15,657 nt of DNA from an uncultured Bacilli bacterium (GCA_934183705.1 CAKPSW010000018.1:1-15657), one strand, 5' to 3'. Counted from the stretch's first letter, positions 1 through 7,426 are shown. Notes: generated by a model from the sequence alone, not told the origin. Numbers and translations are program-made.

Positions 1-36
1 TCTAGGTTTTCTAGTTAACTGATTAATTGTAGGCAT
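1..36 (-). CDS. rpsL: 30S ribosomal protein S12, N-terminal fragment cut by window edge
   Basis: Reading the minus strand from the ATG at 34-36 gives MPTINQLTRKPR, the near-invariant N-terminus of ribosomal protein S12 (usually MPTINQLVRKPR). S12 lies in the small-subunit decoding centre. An AAAGGAG ribosome site ends 6-7 nt before the ATG. Only 12 codons are in the window; the rest, and presumably the rest of the str operon (rpsG, fusA, tuf), lies beyond the left edge. It has its own promoter and a roughly 95-nt leader. Confidence 0.93.
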   Translation of the reverse strand, partial: MPTINQLTRKPR

Positions 37-90
37 TATATCACTCCTTTCTTACACATATCCTGGTGTTTCATTTTTAATCTTAAATAT

Positions 91-113
91 AAGTTTTACC
101 CATAGTAAAACCT
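91..113 (-). promoter_or_regulatory. Leader hairpin upstream of rpsL
   Basis: On the minus strand a 9-bp stem (AGGTTTTAC with GTAAAACTT, one G-U pair) closes a 5-nt TATGG loop. It sits between the predicted transcription start and the rpsL ribosome site. No T-run follows, so it is not an obvious terminator. It could be a translational or stability element; its function is unknown. Confidence 0.4.
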
Positions 114-131
114 AAATTCACGAACGAATTA

Positions 132-160
132 ATAATACCATTTTTATATAAATTAGTCAA
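132..160 (-). promoter_or_regulatory. Sigma-A type promoter for rpsL / str operon
   Basis: The minus strand has TTGACT (155-160), a 17-bp spacer and TATTAT (132-137), close to consensus. It lies about 95 nt upstream of the rpsL ATG, downstream of the terminator of the surface-protein gene. Confidence 0.8.
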
Positions 161-210
161 GTACTTTTCAAAAATAATTTTCACATACACCCCTATTTTA
201 TGTAAATACA

Positions 211-236
211 AAGAAAAAAGACTATTAACTAGTCTT
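211..236 (-). terminator. Intrinsic terminator of the surface-protein gene
   Basis: On the minus strand AAGACTA, a GTTAA loop and TAGTCTT form a perfect 7-bp stem that runs into TTTTTTCTTT. It begins 23 nt after the stop codon at 260 and separates this gene from the rpsL promoter. Confidence 0.75.
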
Positions 237-259
237 CTATCCAATAAATTTAACCCATA

Positions 260-1882
260 TTAATTTCCTAATAACTGATACGGTTCTGACATCGTACCCA
301 ACCCGGACTCGATACCCTCATCAGAGGATAGAAAAAGGACTGGGACAACCCCGCTCATGCGATACACACGGCCGTGGTCTTGGATGCCGGCACTGTAGCA
401 GACAAAGCCCGACGAAACCACAACCCACGCATACTCCGAATTGTAAGAAAGAGGGGTTAATAACCACCCTGCATCGTTGCCTGAATTAGTAATTATAGGA
501 TACATCCAGTCGTTACTTCTACATACATATGAATCGGTACTACTATCATATTTATATAAATTTTGCGAACATTTATTAAAGTCTACTGCATATCCGTAAT
601 CACTGGGATACGGAAGTGCTACTTTTCCACTCCATGTTGTGCTATGACCAGAATATACGGTTGTTCCTCTTTCATAACCATATATTTGATTTGAATATAT
701 ACTTGAAGAATCCCATCCTCCAAGCTTCCATGTTACTTCTGCTATTTTATTTCTTGTTTCTTCATTCTTTATTCCAATGCTAGTAAAATCACATAATGTT
801 GTACTATTACCATAACCATTATAACAATTACCGGACCCACTATTGTAATATAAGCTCCCTCCTATCGATTCACTTTCATATTCAGGATTTAGTAATTTCA
901 TTGCATCAGCTTGTGGCCATTCATTCTCTCCATAAGATGAATTTGTATCCCATGAATATCTTCCTATTGATTCATTTCTCATTATTTTTACTTGATTATT
1001 GAATACTCCTATGATTCTCCACTTCTCACAAGTAGTATCACTTTGATTAGAATAATCAGAACAATTAAAGTATATATAATTATTTGGACTAGCTCCATAG
1101 TATCTTATATTACCTCCATCTAGTGAAGAAGTTGTTCCTCCTAATCTATCATTCATAAGACTTTCACTTGAAGCATAATTATACGTAATACCGTTATTTG
1201 TTACTGGAATTTTAGATGCATTGGTATATAAGTTTGTTATATAGTCTGATAGAAGTTCTTTGTTTGGTTCAAAGTTTGCTTTTAATTTATCTCCATTATC
1301 TGCGCTAAAGAAGATAGTACCTGTAAATTCTCCTGTATCTGTTTGTACTTTATTTAAGTTTTTTACATATACCATTATATAATATACTTTGGATTCATTT
1401 GTTTTTATTGTATAGTTATTTGCTAGTGTTTTAGTTCCTCTGCAACTAGTATTATCTGCTACTGTATTTATATCATCCATAATAGCACATTCTATATTTG
1501 GAGTATCGTCTCCCTTTAGTGATACTCCCCCACTTACAACTAAATCTATACTACTTTTATTAGTTAATGTTACTTTATATATTTGGCAAGCTGTGCGACC
1601 ATTCTTATCTATACATCTTTTATTATTATCGAAGTTAGTGTTGGCTTCCCCTACTACAGCTTTAGTAAGAGTAGTAGTATCATTGTCTACTGGTATTAAA
1701 CTTCCTATTGCTCCAGTAGATATCTTCTCTACCTTTAAATTCACACTAGCAGATCCACTAGCAGTACCATATACACTATCTTCGTTTACTCCTACTAAAC
1801 TATAATAGGAGTATGCTGACCCTGCTATTGATATAATTAATAATATTATTCCAACTATCATATATATTTTTTTCTTATTCAT
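260..1882 (-). CDS. Anchored or secreted surface protein with variable C-lectin-like C-terminal domain
   Basis: 540 aa. The N-terminus has three lysines then one hydrophobic segment (about residues 7-23) ending SAYSYYS, so the protein is exported or membrane-anchored. Residues about 85-200 look like a beta-rich extracellular domain. Residues about 230-540 end in a pattern (GWLL near 472-475, VVPVLFL, then GT-SEPYQL) that I associate with the DUF6273 / C-type-lectin-like repeats of gut Bacillota surface proteins. Ten cysteines fall in five close pairs (90/99, 132/147, 274/285, 353/364, 438/454), plus a lone C495. From residue 468 the DNA changes sharply to GC-rich, described separately. The start has a GGTGGTG ribosome site 6 nt upstream. 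A terminator-like hairpin ends just before that site. The ligand is unknown; surface binding or adhesion is inference. Confidence 0.75.
   Translation of the reverse strand: MNKKKIYMIVGIILLIISIAGSAYSYYSLVGVNEDSVYGTASGSASVNLKVEKISTGAIGSLIPVDNDTTTLTKAVVGEANTNFDNNKRCIDKNGRTACQIYKVTLTNKSSIDLVVSGGVSLKGDDTPNIECAIMDDINTVADNTSCRGTKTLANNYTIKTNESKVYYIMVYVKNLNKVQTDTGEFTGTIFFSADNGDKLKANFEPNKELLSDYITNLYTNASKIPVTNNGITYNYASSESLMNDRLGGTTSSLDGGNIRYYGASPNNYIYFNCSDYSNQSDTTCEKWRIIGVFNNQVKIMRNESIGRYSWDTNSSYGENEWPQADAMKLLNPEYESESIGGSLYYNSGSGNCYNGYGNSTTLCDFTSIGIKNEETRNKIAEVTWKLGGWDSSSIYSNQIYGYERGTTVYSGHSTTWSGKVALPYPSDYGYAVDFNKCSQNLYKYDSSTDSYVCRSNDWMYPIITNSGNDAGWLLTPLSYNSEYAWVVVSSGFVCYSAGIQDHGRVYRMSGVVPVLFLSSDEGIESGLGTMSEPYQLLGN
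283..481 (-). other. GC-rich, variable-region-like 3' end of the surface-protein gene
   Basis: Positions 301-480 are 97/180 G+C (54%) by hand count, against 49/180 (27%) at 1201-1380 in the same gene. The change is abrupt at codon 468. Codons 493-500 (TTT GTC TGC TAC AGT GCC GGC ATC) all end in C or T, and most of 502-510 do too. AAY template codons mutated at both adenines by a diversity-generating retroelement would give this. No template repeat or reverse transcriptase was seen in the window, so the DGR link is inference. Confidence 0.5.
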
Positions 1883-1894
1883 ATCATCACCACC

Positions 1895-1945
1895 AAAAAA
1901 CTACGAAAAAATACTAATACTTCTATTAGCTATTTCCGTAGTTTT
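1895..1945 (-). terminator. Terminator-like hairpin abutting the surface-protein ribosome site
   Basis: On the minus strand AAAACTACG (1937-1945) pairs with CGTAGTTTT (1897-1905). The inner arms CTAATA and TATTAG close a GAAG loop, and a TTTTTT tract follows. It lies downstream of mltG, so it may end that operon. It also ends only a few bases before the GGTGGTG ribosome site of the surface-protein gene, so it could act as a leader attenuator or block initiation. Confidence 0.6.
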
Positions 1946-1974
1946 CTTTATATTTTTTAATATACTATTATCAT

Positions 1975-2046
1975 CTAAACCCTTATAGAATAAGTAAATA
2001 CCCCCCTAGTTAACTTCTTGTTAACTATTCTTTTATTATTTTTCAT
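1975..2046 (-). CDS. Possible 23-codon leader or orphan ORF after mltG
   Basis: An ATG at 2044-2046 follows a GGTAGGTG ribosome-like site and opens 23 codons to TAG. The peptide is basic (begins MKNNKRIVNKKL). It overlaps an 8-bp inverted repeat, TAGTTAAC/GTTAACTA (2007-2027). It lies between mltG and the surface-protein gene. I recognise no family; it may be a leader peptide or chance. Confidence 0.22.
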   Translation of the reverse strand: MKNNKRIVNKKLTRGVFTYSIRV

Positions 2047-2070
2047 TCAAAGCACCTACCTTTCTTGATA

Positions 2071-3141
2071 TTATGCACACCAATTATCTTCTTTCTTTAA
2101 TTTATTAATTATATTATTATGTTCAGTTTGTGTTTTAGTTAAATATAATTTACCATCACAATCATTTACAAAGTAATAATAATCATGCTTCTCAGGATGT
2201 AATACCGCTTCAATAGATTCAATAGAAGGATTTCCTATTGGTCCTACTGGAAGACCTATATTTGTTGGACATCTAGTATTATATTTATTACTGCAGTCAT
2301 TTAATTCTTTACTTGTTAACCTGCCACTAGTCCATTTATCTATTTTAGCTCCATAATATGAAGTTGCATCACTACCTAATGTTGGAAAACTTTTCGAATT
2401 TAATCTATTATAAAATACTTCTGCTACTGATTTCCTATCATCTTTATTAGCAACTTCAAGTTCAACTACTGAAGCTAATGTTATAATTTCATGAATACTT
2501 AAACTATTACTTTCTATATCTGTTTTATATTCATTTAATCTCTTACCTGTTTCATCTAGCATCAATTCTATTATTGTACTAATTTTACTATCCTTACTTA
2601 TACTATAAGTATTTGGATACAAATATCCTTCTAATGGATAATAAATATTAGTATTTTTAATATCCTCAGTTAAAAACCAATATTTACTTATAAGTGTATC
2701 AATATATTCTTTATTATTCATATAAGTTAATACATCTTCATAATCATTATTAGTATTTTCACTTATTAACTTTGCTACCATTCTAACATTTATTCCCTCT
2801 TTAAAAACGATACCCCCTCCATTAGAGGTTTGACCACTCTCTAAAATATCAACTATCTTCTTTACTCCCATATTTTCTTTTAGTTCATATACTCCTGCTT
2901 TTAAGTTTGTTTTATTTGTTAAATACGTATATACCTTGAATATAGTTACATTTTTTATTAAATTGTTTTCTTTTAAATTTCTAGCTATACTATCTATACT
3001 ACCTTCATCTATAGTTACCTCTTTTATACTATCATCATTTGATACCCTACTCATATTTATATTATAATAAGTACATAACGTTATTATAAAAGTAAACATT
3101 ATCACTACTAATCCAACTGCTATGTTTCTAAACTTCTTCAT
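2071..3141 (-). CDS. mltG: Endolytic murein transglycosylase MltG (YceG family)
   Basis: 356 aa, the usual size. MltG is a membrane-anchored lytic transglycosylase that cuts nascent peptidoglycan strands and ends glycan elongation. One transmembrane segment spans about residues 7-26. Family signatures are EGYLYPNTY (171-179), ASVVELE with the likely catalytic E227 (ASIVEKE in most homologues), a LGSDATSYYG stretch near 255-264 and GLPVGPIGNPS (296-306). GGAGGGG lies 3-4 nt before the ATG. It is the last gene of the ireB-ruvX-DUF1292-mltG operon, 12 nt after DUF1292. The Glu is assigned by alignment from memory with E. coli MltG. Confidence 0.95.
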   Translation of the reverse strand: MKKFRNIAVGLVVIMFTFIITLCTYYNINMSRVSNDDSIKEVTIDEGSIDSIARNLKENNLIKNVTIFKVYTYLTNKTNLKAGVYELKENMGVKKIVDILESGQTSNGGGIVFKEGINVRMVAKLISENTNNDYEDVLTYMNNKEYIDTLISKYWFLTEDIKNTNIYYPLEGYLYPNTYSISKDSKISTIIELMLDETGKRLNEYKTDIESNSLSIHEIITLASVVELEVANKDDRKSVAEVFYNRLNSKSFPTLGSDATSYYGAKIDKWTSGRLTSKELNDCSNKYNTRCPTNIGLPVGPIGNPSIESIEAVLHPEKHDYYYFVNDCDGKLYLTKTQTEHNNIINKLKKEDNWCA

Positions 3142-3153
3142 GTCCCCTCCAGA

Positions 3154-3438
3154 TTAATTTTCTTCTTTATTCTTTTTATCATCTTCCATTATAGAGCTTA
3201 ATATTGTTTCTATAACTTTCCATTCTCTTTCAGTTTCTACCGGCAATAATTCTAATGGTTCTTTATTTGGATTAAATACTGATGCATATACCTTTGTATT
3301 TCCATCATCATCTAAAGTATTATCAGTATATACCATATAATTTTTATTTGTTTCATCCGATTCAAAAGTAAATAGAATTTCAAACTCTATTTCCTTACCA
3401 TCTTTATCTATTATTTTAAACGTATTTTCCTTATTCAT
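3154..3438 (-). CDS. DUF1292 (YrzB-like) small acidic protein
   Basis: 94 aa, highly acidic, no membrane segment. The pattern IIDKDGKEIEFEILFTFE near the N-terminus, followed by KNYMVYTD and a VETEREWKVIE-type end, is typical of DUF1292 proteins such as B. subtilis YrzB. Molecular function is not established. In Bacillota the family sits beside ruvX and ireB, as here. Its first 8 nt overlap the end of ruvX, and its ribosome site (AAGGAG) lies inside ruvX, so the two are probably translationally coupled. Confidence 0.88.
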   Translation of the reverse strand: MNKENTFKIIDKDGKEIEFEILFTFESDETNKNYMVYTDNTLDDDGNTKVYASVFNPNKEPLELLPVETEREWKVIETILSSIMEDDKKNKEEN

Positions 3439-3859
3439 TTTTATTTTTCTCCTTATTCAAGTAGTCTTGTAATATTATTTGAGCGGCAATACTATCTACT
3501 TTTCTTTTTCTCTTTTTTCTAGATAAATCAGCTTCAATTAAAATAGAATTTGATATTACAGAAGTTAATCTTTCATCTAAAAATTCTACTGGAATAGACA
3601 CTTCTTCTTCTAATAACTTCTTATACTCCATAGTTATTTGAGCACGTTCTCCAAGCGTATTATTCATATTTTTTGGTAGTCCTAATATTATTTTTTTTAC
3701 ATCATAAAGAGTAACTATCTCTTTTATTTCTTTCATAGTAGACTTATAATCTTCATTATCAAAGAATATTGTTTTTAATGAAGATGCTATAGTAAGAGTA
3801 GGATCAGAAATAGCTAGTCCTACTGTTTTACTTCCTAAATCAATACCTAAATATCTCAT
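3431..3859 (-). CDS. ruvX: RuvX/YqgF family putative pre-16S rRNA nuclease / Holliday junction resolvase
   Basis: 142 aa, typical length, RNase H-like fold. The N-terminal MRYLGIDLGSKTVGLAISDP carries the first catalytic Asp (D7). LPKNMNNTLGERAQ (61-74), DERLTS (95-100) and the C-terminal VDSIAAQ with D122 complete the family pattern. YqgF trims the 5' end of 16S rRNA; resolvase activity has also been proposed. The ATG overlaps the ireB stop as ATGA, indicating coupling. It is an essential gene in many bacteria. Confidence 0.95.
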   Translation of the reverse strand: MRYLGIDLGSKTVGLAISDPTLTIASSLKTIFFDNEDYKSTMKEIKEIVTLYDVKKIILGLPKNMNNTLGERAQITMEYKKLLEEEVSIPVEFLDERLTSVISNSILIEADLSRKKRKRKVDSIAAQIILQDYLNKEKNKNE

Positions 3860-4098
3860 TTAATATAATTCTTTAAAAGGACTTCTACTAAGAATGCTCT
3901 ATCTATTTTAGCTATTCTATTTCTTGTTTCTTTATATGATGATATATATCCCAAATCACCAGATATTATATATCCCACTAGTTGATTTATTGAATTATAG
4001 CCTTTTTCTTCTAAAGCTATTATAGCACTATTCAAAGTATCTTTTATTACTTCTTCTTGTGCTAAAGATACATCAAATTTAGTTGTACCATCATTCAT
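3856..4098 (-). CDS. ireB: IreB family regulatory phosphoprotein (DUF965)
   Basis: 80 aa from the ATG at 4096-4098, chosen because AGAGGTGG lies just upstream; an ATG at 4131 would begin inside the predicted promoter. The sequence MNDGTTKFDV...NQLVGYIISGDLGYISSYKETRNRIAKI matches the IreB/YrzL family. In Enterococcus faecalis, IreB is phosphorylated on N-terminal threonines by the PASTA kinase IreK and affects cephalosporin tolerance. T5 and T6 are present here. It heads the ireB-ruvX-DUF1292-mltG operon, which links wall stress signalling with the murein enzyme MltG. Confidence 0.92.
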   Translation of the reverse strand: MNDGTTKFDVSLAQEEVIKDTLNSAIIALEEKGYNSINQLVGYIISGDLGYISSYKETRNRIAKIDRAFLVEVLLKNYIK

Positions 4099-4111
4099 AT
4101 TACCACCTCTT

Positions 4112-4128
4112 ATACAATATAATTGTAT
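4112..4128. repeat. Perfect palindrome over the ireB -10 box
   Basis: ATACAAT-ATA-ATTGTAT, 7-bp arms with a 3-nt centre. It covers the -10 element and start region of the ireB promoter, which is where a dimeric repressor operator would sit. It could also be chance in AT-rich DNA. Confidence 0.35.
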
Positions 4129-4150
4129 CATATTTTATAATTTACAGCAA
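4122..4150 (-). promoter_or_regulatory. Promoter of the ireB-ruvX-DUF1292-mltG operon
   Basis: The minus strand has TTGCTG (4145-4150), a 17-bp spacer and TACAAT (4122-4127), with a TG-A extended -10. The predicted start is near 4115, leaving a leader of under 20 nt before ireB. Confidence 0.75.
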
Positions 4151-4226
4151 GTTATTTTGTACTTATTTACATCTATTAGTACCTTTTATTATTAGTTTTC
4201 ATAAACTATTATAGGTGATGATTATT

Positions 4227-4430
4227 ATGTTTAATAATTTCTTTAACTTTTTTCGTCTTTGTGCTGGTTTTAAGTTGTTTCTCTTTATTATGGTTAGTAT
4301 GCTTATGATTATTACTTTCTACCAGCTATTAATAACTTTATTTGCCCCATGTTTTGGTAATGTATTTATATTATTATTAGAATATATATCTCTTATTTGT
4401 CTTAGTTTTTGGCTTATATTTGGATGCTAA
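4227..4430 (+). CDS. Small hydrophobic protein, possibly two membrane segments
   Basis: 67 aa from the ATG at 4227, with AGGTG 9 nt upstream (a GTG at 4215 would add four residues but lies inside that ribosome site). Almost entirely hydrophobic: one segment around residues 17-40 and another around 45-66, with few charges. I recognise no family. It is a lone plus-strand gene between ireB and uvrB. AT-rich DNA favours Phe/Leu/Ile-rich chance ORFs, so support rests mainly on the ribosome site and length. Confidence 0.4.
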   Translation: MFNNFFNFFRLCAGFKLFLFIMVSMLMIITFYQLLITLFAPCFGNVFILLLEYISLICLSFWLIFGC

Positions 4431-4486
4431 AAAGAGCTATTTACTCTCAAGATCAAAGATGACATCTCTAAGAGACATAGCTCTTT
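4429..4486 (-). terminator. Weak terminator whose stem starts inside uvrB
   Basis: AAAGAGCTAT inside the last codons of uvrB pairs perfectly (10 bp) with ATAGCTCTTT across its stop codon, followed by TTTTT. The 36-nt loop can fold further (CTCT and AGAG arms). Unusual geometry but plausible. Confidence 0.4.
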
Positions 4487-6386
4487 CAAAATCCAGATTA
4501 GAAGCTGCTAATTTCATTTCTTTAGTTAGATTATCTATTAAGTCTAATTTTTCTTTTTTACTTAGTCTCTCTTCATGAATTACTTTCTCTTCTGTTTCAT
4601 TAGATATTACTTCTGGTATTTCTTTTAATATTGTCTTTGGTACTATATTATGACGAGTATTATACTCTTCTTGAACACTTCTTCTTCTATTAGTTTCAAA
4701 AATAGCTTCATTCATACTATCTGATATAGTATCAGCATACATTATTACTCTGCCATTTGCGTTTCTAGCGGCTCTACCTATTGTTTGAATAAGACTTCTA
4801 GTACTTCTTAAAAATCCCTGTTTATCAGCATCCATAATAGCTATTAGTGATACTTCTGGAATATCTATTCCTTCTCTCAATAGATTTATTCCTACTACTA
4901 CATCATATTTACCTAGTCTTAATTCTCTTATAATTTTAAGTCTTTCAAGTGTTTTTATTTCATTATGCAAATAAGCAACTTTTATATCTAAACTTTTTAA
5001 ATAATTAGTTAATTCTTCAGCCATACGAATAGTAAGAGTTGTTATTAATGTTCTCTCATTCTTTTCATTTTGCTCTGTTATTTCTTCTATTAAATTATCT
5101 ATTTGATTCTTAGTAGATCTTACTTCTATCAAAGGATCTAATAGTCCTGTAGGTCTTATTATTTGCTCTATTATCCTATCTTTGGCATGAGATAGTTCAT
5201 AATCTCCAGGAGTTGCACTTACATATATTACTTTATTTATCTTTTTTTCAAATTCTTCAAATTTTAAAGGTCTATTATCTAGAGCACTAGGTAATCTAAA
5301 CCCATAATCTACTAGATTCATTTTTCTTGCTCTATCACCATTATACATAGCTTTTATTTGTGGTATTGTGACATGTGATTCATCTATCAATAATAAGAAA
5401 TCACTAGGAAAAAAATCAATCAATGTACATGGAGCCTCTCCTTCATCTTTTAGGGCTATATGTCTAGAATAATTTTCTATTCCTCTGCAGAAGCCCGTTT
5501 CATTAAGCATTTCCATATCATAATTAACCCTCTCTTCAATACGCTGAGCTTCAATTAATTTATTATTATCTTTAAAGTATTTTATTCTTTCTTCTTTTTC
5601 TTTTTCTATCCTTTGGATACTTATTTTTAATTTTTCATCATCTGTTACAAAGTGAGAAGCCGCAAAAATAGATATCGTTTTTTTACTTTTTATAACATGT
5701 CCTGTTACGGTATCAACTTCACTTATTCTATCTATCTCATCCCCAAACCACTCAATTAGTATAGCATTATTCCTTTCATTAGATGGTACTATCTCTAGAG
5801 AATCTCCTCTTACTCTAAATGTACCTCTTTTTAAATCCATATCATTTCTCTCATATAACATATCTACCAATTTTTTTAGTATTATATCTCTATCTATAGT
5901 ATCTCCAACATTCAAAGTTAACATTTTCTTTTTATATTCTTCCATTTCACCTATACCATATATACATGATACCGAAGCCACTACTATTACATCATCTCTA
6001 GATATTAAACTACTAGTGGCACTATGTCTTAGTTCATCAATTTCATCATTTATCATTGAATCTTTCTCTATATATGTATCTGTTGATGGCACATATGCTT
6101 CAGGTTGATAGTAGTCGTAATAACTAACAAAGTATTCTACTCTATTCTCTGGGAATAATTCTTTAAATTCATTATATAATTGTCCTGCTAGAGTTTTATT
6201 ATGAGCTATTACTAATGTAGGCTTATTAACTTTATTAATAATATTAGCCATAGTAAAAGTTTTACCAGTGCCTGTTGCTCCTAATAATATTTGCTCTTTA
6301 TATCCTTTATTTAAACCATCTACTAATTTTGAAATAGCCAAAGGCTGATCCCCACTAGGCTTATATTTACTTACTAGCTTAAACAT
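4437..6386 (-). CDS. uvrB: Excinuclease ABC subunit UvrB
   Basis: 649 aa, full length. UvrB is the damage-verifying helicase-like subunit of nucleotide excision repair, loaded by UvrA and cut-directing for UvrC. Visible motifs are Walker A GATGTGKT (36-43), the beta-hairpin [16 protein letters not shown] (88-103), Walker B DESH (335-338), VSATPG (389-394), [12 protein letters not shown] and the motif [13 protein letters not shown]-terminal UVR domain (about 612-649, ending [17 protein letters not shown]) binds UvrC. GGGAGG lies 6 nt before the ATG. It has its own promoter. uvrA, often adjacent, is not next to it here. Confidence 0.98.
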   Translation of the reverse strand: MFKLVSKYKPSGDQPLAISKLVDGLNKGYKEQILLGATGTGKTFTMANIINKVNKPTLVIAHNKTLAGQLYNEFKELFPENRVEYFVSYYDYYQPEAYVPSTDTYIEKDSMINDEIDELRHSATSSLISRDDVIVVASVSCIYGIGEMEEYKKKMLTLNVGDTIDRDIILKKLVDMLYERNDMDLKRGTFRVRGDSLEIVPSNERNNAILIEWFGDEIDRISEVDTVTGHVIKSKKTISIFAASHFVTDDEKLKISIQRIEKEKEERIKYFKDNNKLIEAQRIEERVNYDMEMLNETGFCRGIENYSRHIALKDEGEAPCTLIDFFPSDFLLLIDESHVTIPQIKAMYNGDRARKMNLVDYGFRLPSALDNRPLKFEEFEKKINKVIYVSATPGDYELSHAKDRIIEQIIRPTGLLDPLIEVRSTKNQIDNLIEEITEQNEKNERTLITTLTIRMAEELTNYLKSLDIKVAYLHNEIKTLERLKIIRELRLGKYDVVVGINLLREGIDIPEVSLIAIMDADKQGFLRSTRSLIQTIGRAARNANGRVIMYADTISDSMNEAIFETNRRRSVQEEYNTRHNIVPKTILKEIPEVISNETEEKVIHEERLSKKEKLDLIDNLTKEMKLAASNLDFERAMSLRDVIFDLESK

Positions 6387-6405
6387 AGTATCCTCCCTTC
6401 ATTAT

Positions 6406-6433
6406 ATTATAACTAAAAAATATCATTTAACAA
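6406..6433 (-). promoter_or_regulatory. Promoter of uvrB
   Basis: The minus strand has TTGTTA (6428-6433), a 16-bp spacer and a perfect TATAAT (6406-6411), about 20 nt before the uvrB ATG. I saw no clear LexA-type box. Confidence 0.7.
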
Positions 6434-6460
6434 AAACTTCTTCTTTTTACTATACTGTTT

Positions 6461-7426
6461 CTAATGATTCCCTATCTTTTCAGTTTCTATTAATAATTTA
6501 TCAAAATCAGAAACATAATTTTTATCTTGCACTACTCTATATTTTTCATATTCATTTTCTGCTTTTTGTTTTGCTAGTTTATGTGAAATTTTCCCCTTTC
6601 CTCCTAAAACTTCATAATGAAAAACTTTTAAAGCGTTTTCTATTTCATTTTTCCAATTTTCCATATACATTGTTATATTTCTTTCTGCATTATTCTCAGC
6701 AATATCCAAAAATAAGTTCACTAAATTATTTAAATTCTTAACCTCTTTTTCATCTAAATAGTTTTTTACAATAACAACATCAGACTTTAATATTTTGCCA
6801 TTCGGTGAATTCTCCCAAGTAGTAAGTCCCATATTATCTTTACTAGCATTTGCTCTATCATAAATAATTTCCGCAGCAGTATGTCCAGTAATTGCAAAGT
6901 GAAATTTATTTTGAATAGTCGCATAAAAATCTTTTGCTATATTACTATTTTTATCATAATCAATAGAACATTCTGCAAATATATCAGTAATTTTTTGATA
7001 AAAAATCCTCTCGCTCGTACGAATTAACTTTATTCTCTCAAGTAACCTTTTAAAATATTCTTGATCTGATTTTCTTGCTTTCATAAATCTATCATCATCA
7101 AGAGCAAAACCCTGTATCATATAATCTTTAATTATTTTATTTGCCCAAGTTCTAAATTTAATCGCTTTTTTAGAATTAACTCTAAATCCAACAGAAATAA
7201 TCATATCTAAGTTATAGTATTTTATATTATATACCTGCCTACAGTCATTACCCATATGTGCATTTTTTGCACATATGTTATCATAACTTAATTCATCATC
7301 TTTATAAATATTATTAATATGCCTAACAATACCACTTCTATCAATATTAAAAAGTGTTGCTAATGCTTCTGTATTTAACCAAACATCTTCATTCTTAAGT
7401 AATACTTCTACTTTTATATTACCTTT
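6461..7426 (-). pseudogene. RhuM family protein with lost or non-standard start
   Basis: The open frame runs from 7426 to 6461 (about 321 codons), close to full RhuM length. The conserved N-terminal part is present: VEVLLKNEDVWLNTEALA, a winged-helix-like FNIDRSGIVRHINNIY, CAKNAH, then YYNLDMIISVGFRVNSKKA and FRTWANKIIKDY. No ATG, GTG or TTG precedes this. The first ATG (7253-7255) would delete the helix-turn-helix part. An in-frame TAG sits at 7427-7429. An ATA at 7415-7417, 4 nt after AAAGG, may be a mutated or rare start. RhuM was named from Salmonella SPI-3, and related proteins occur on phages and restriction loci; its function is unclear. It lies 25 nt after the macro-domain gene. Confidence 0.65.
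7253..7277. repeat. Perfect 10-bp inverted repeat inside the RhuM gene
   Basis: CATATGTGCA, a TTTTT spacer and TGCACATATG. It encodes the conserved CAKNAH motif of RhuM on the minus strand (TGT GCA AAA AAT GCA CAT) and includes the first ATG of the shortened frame. Confidence 0.75.

Noticed and set aside
796..1002. Plus-strand 68-codon open frame
   Set aside because: Lies wholly antisense to the surface-protein gene; His/Tyr/Asn-rich translation is typical of a shadow frame; no ribosome site.
1593..1805. Plus-strand 70-codon open frame
   Set aside because: Antisense to the well-supported N-terminal part of the surface-protein gene, with no ribosome site or recognisable domain.
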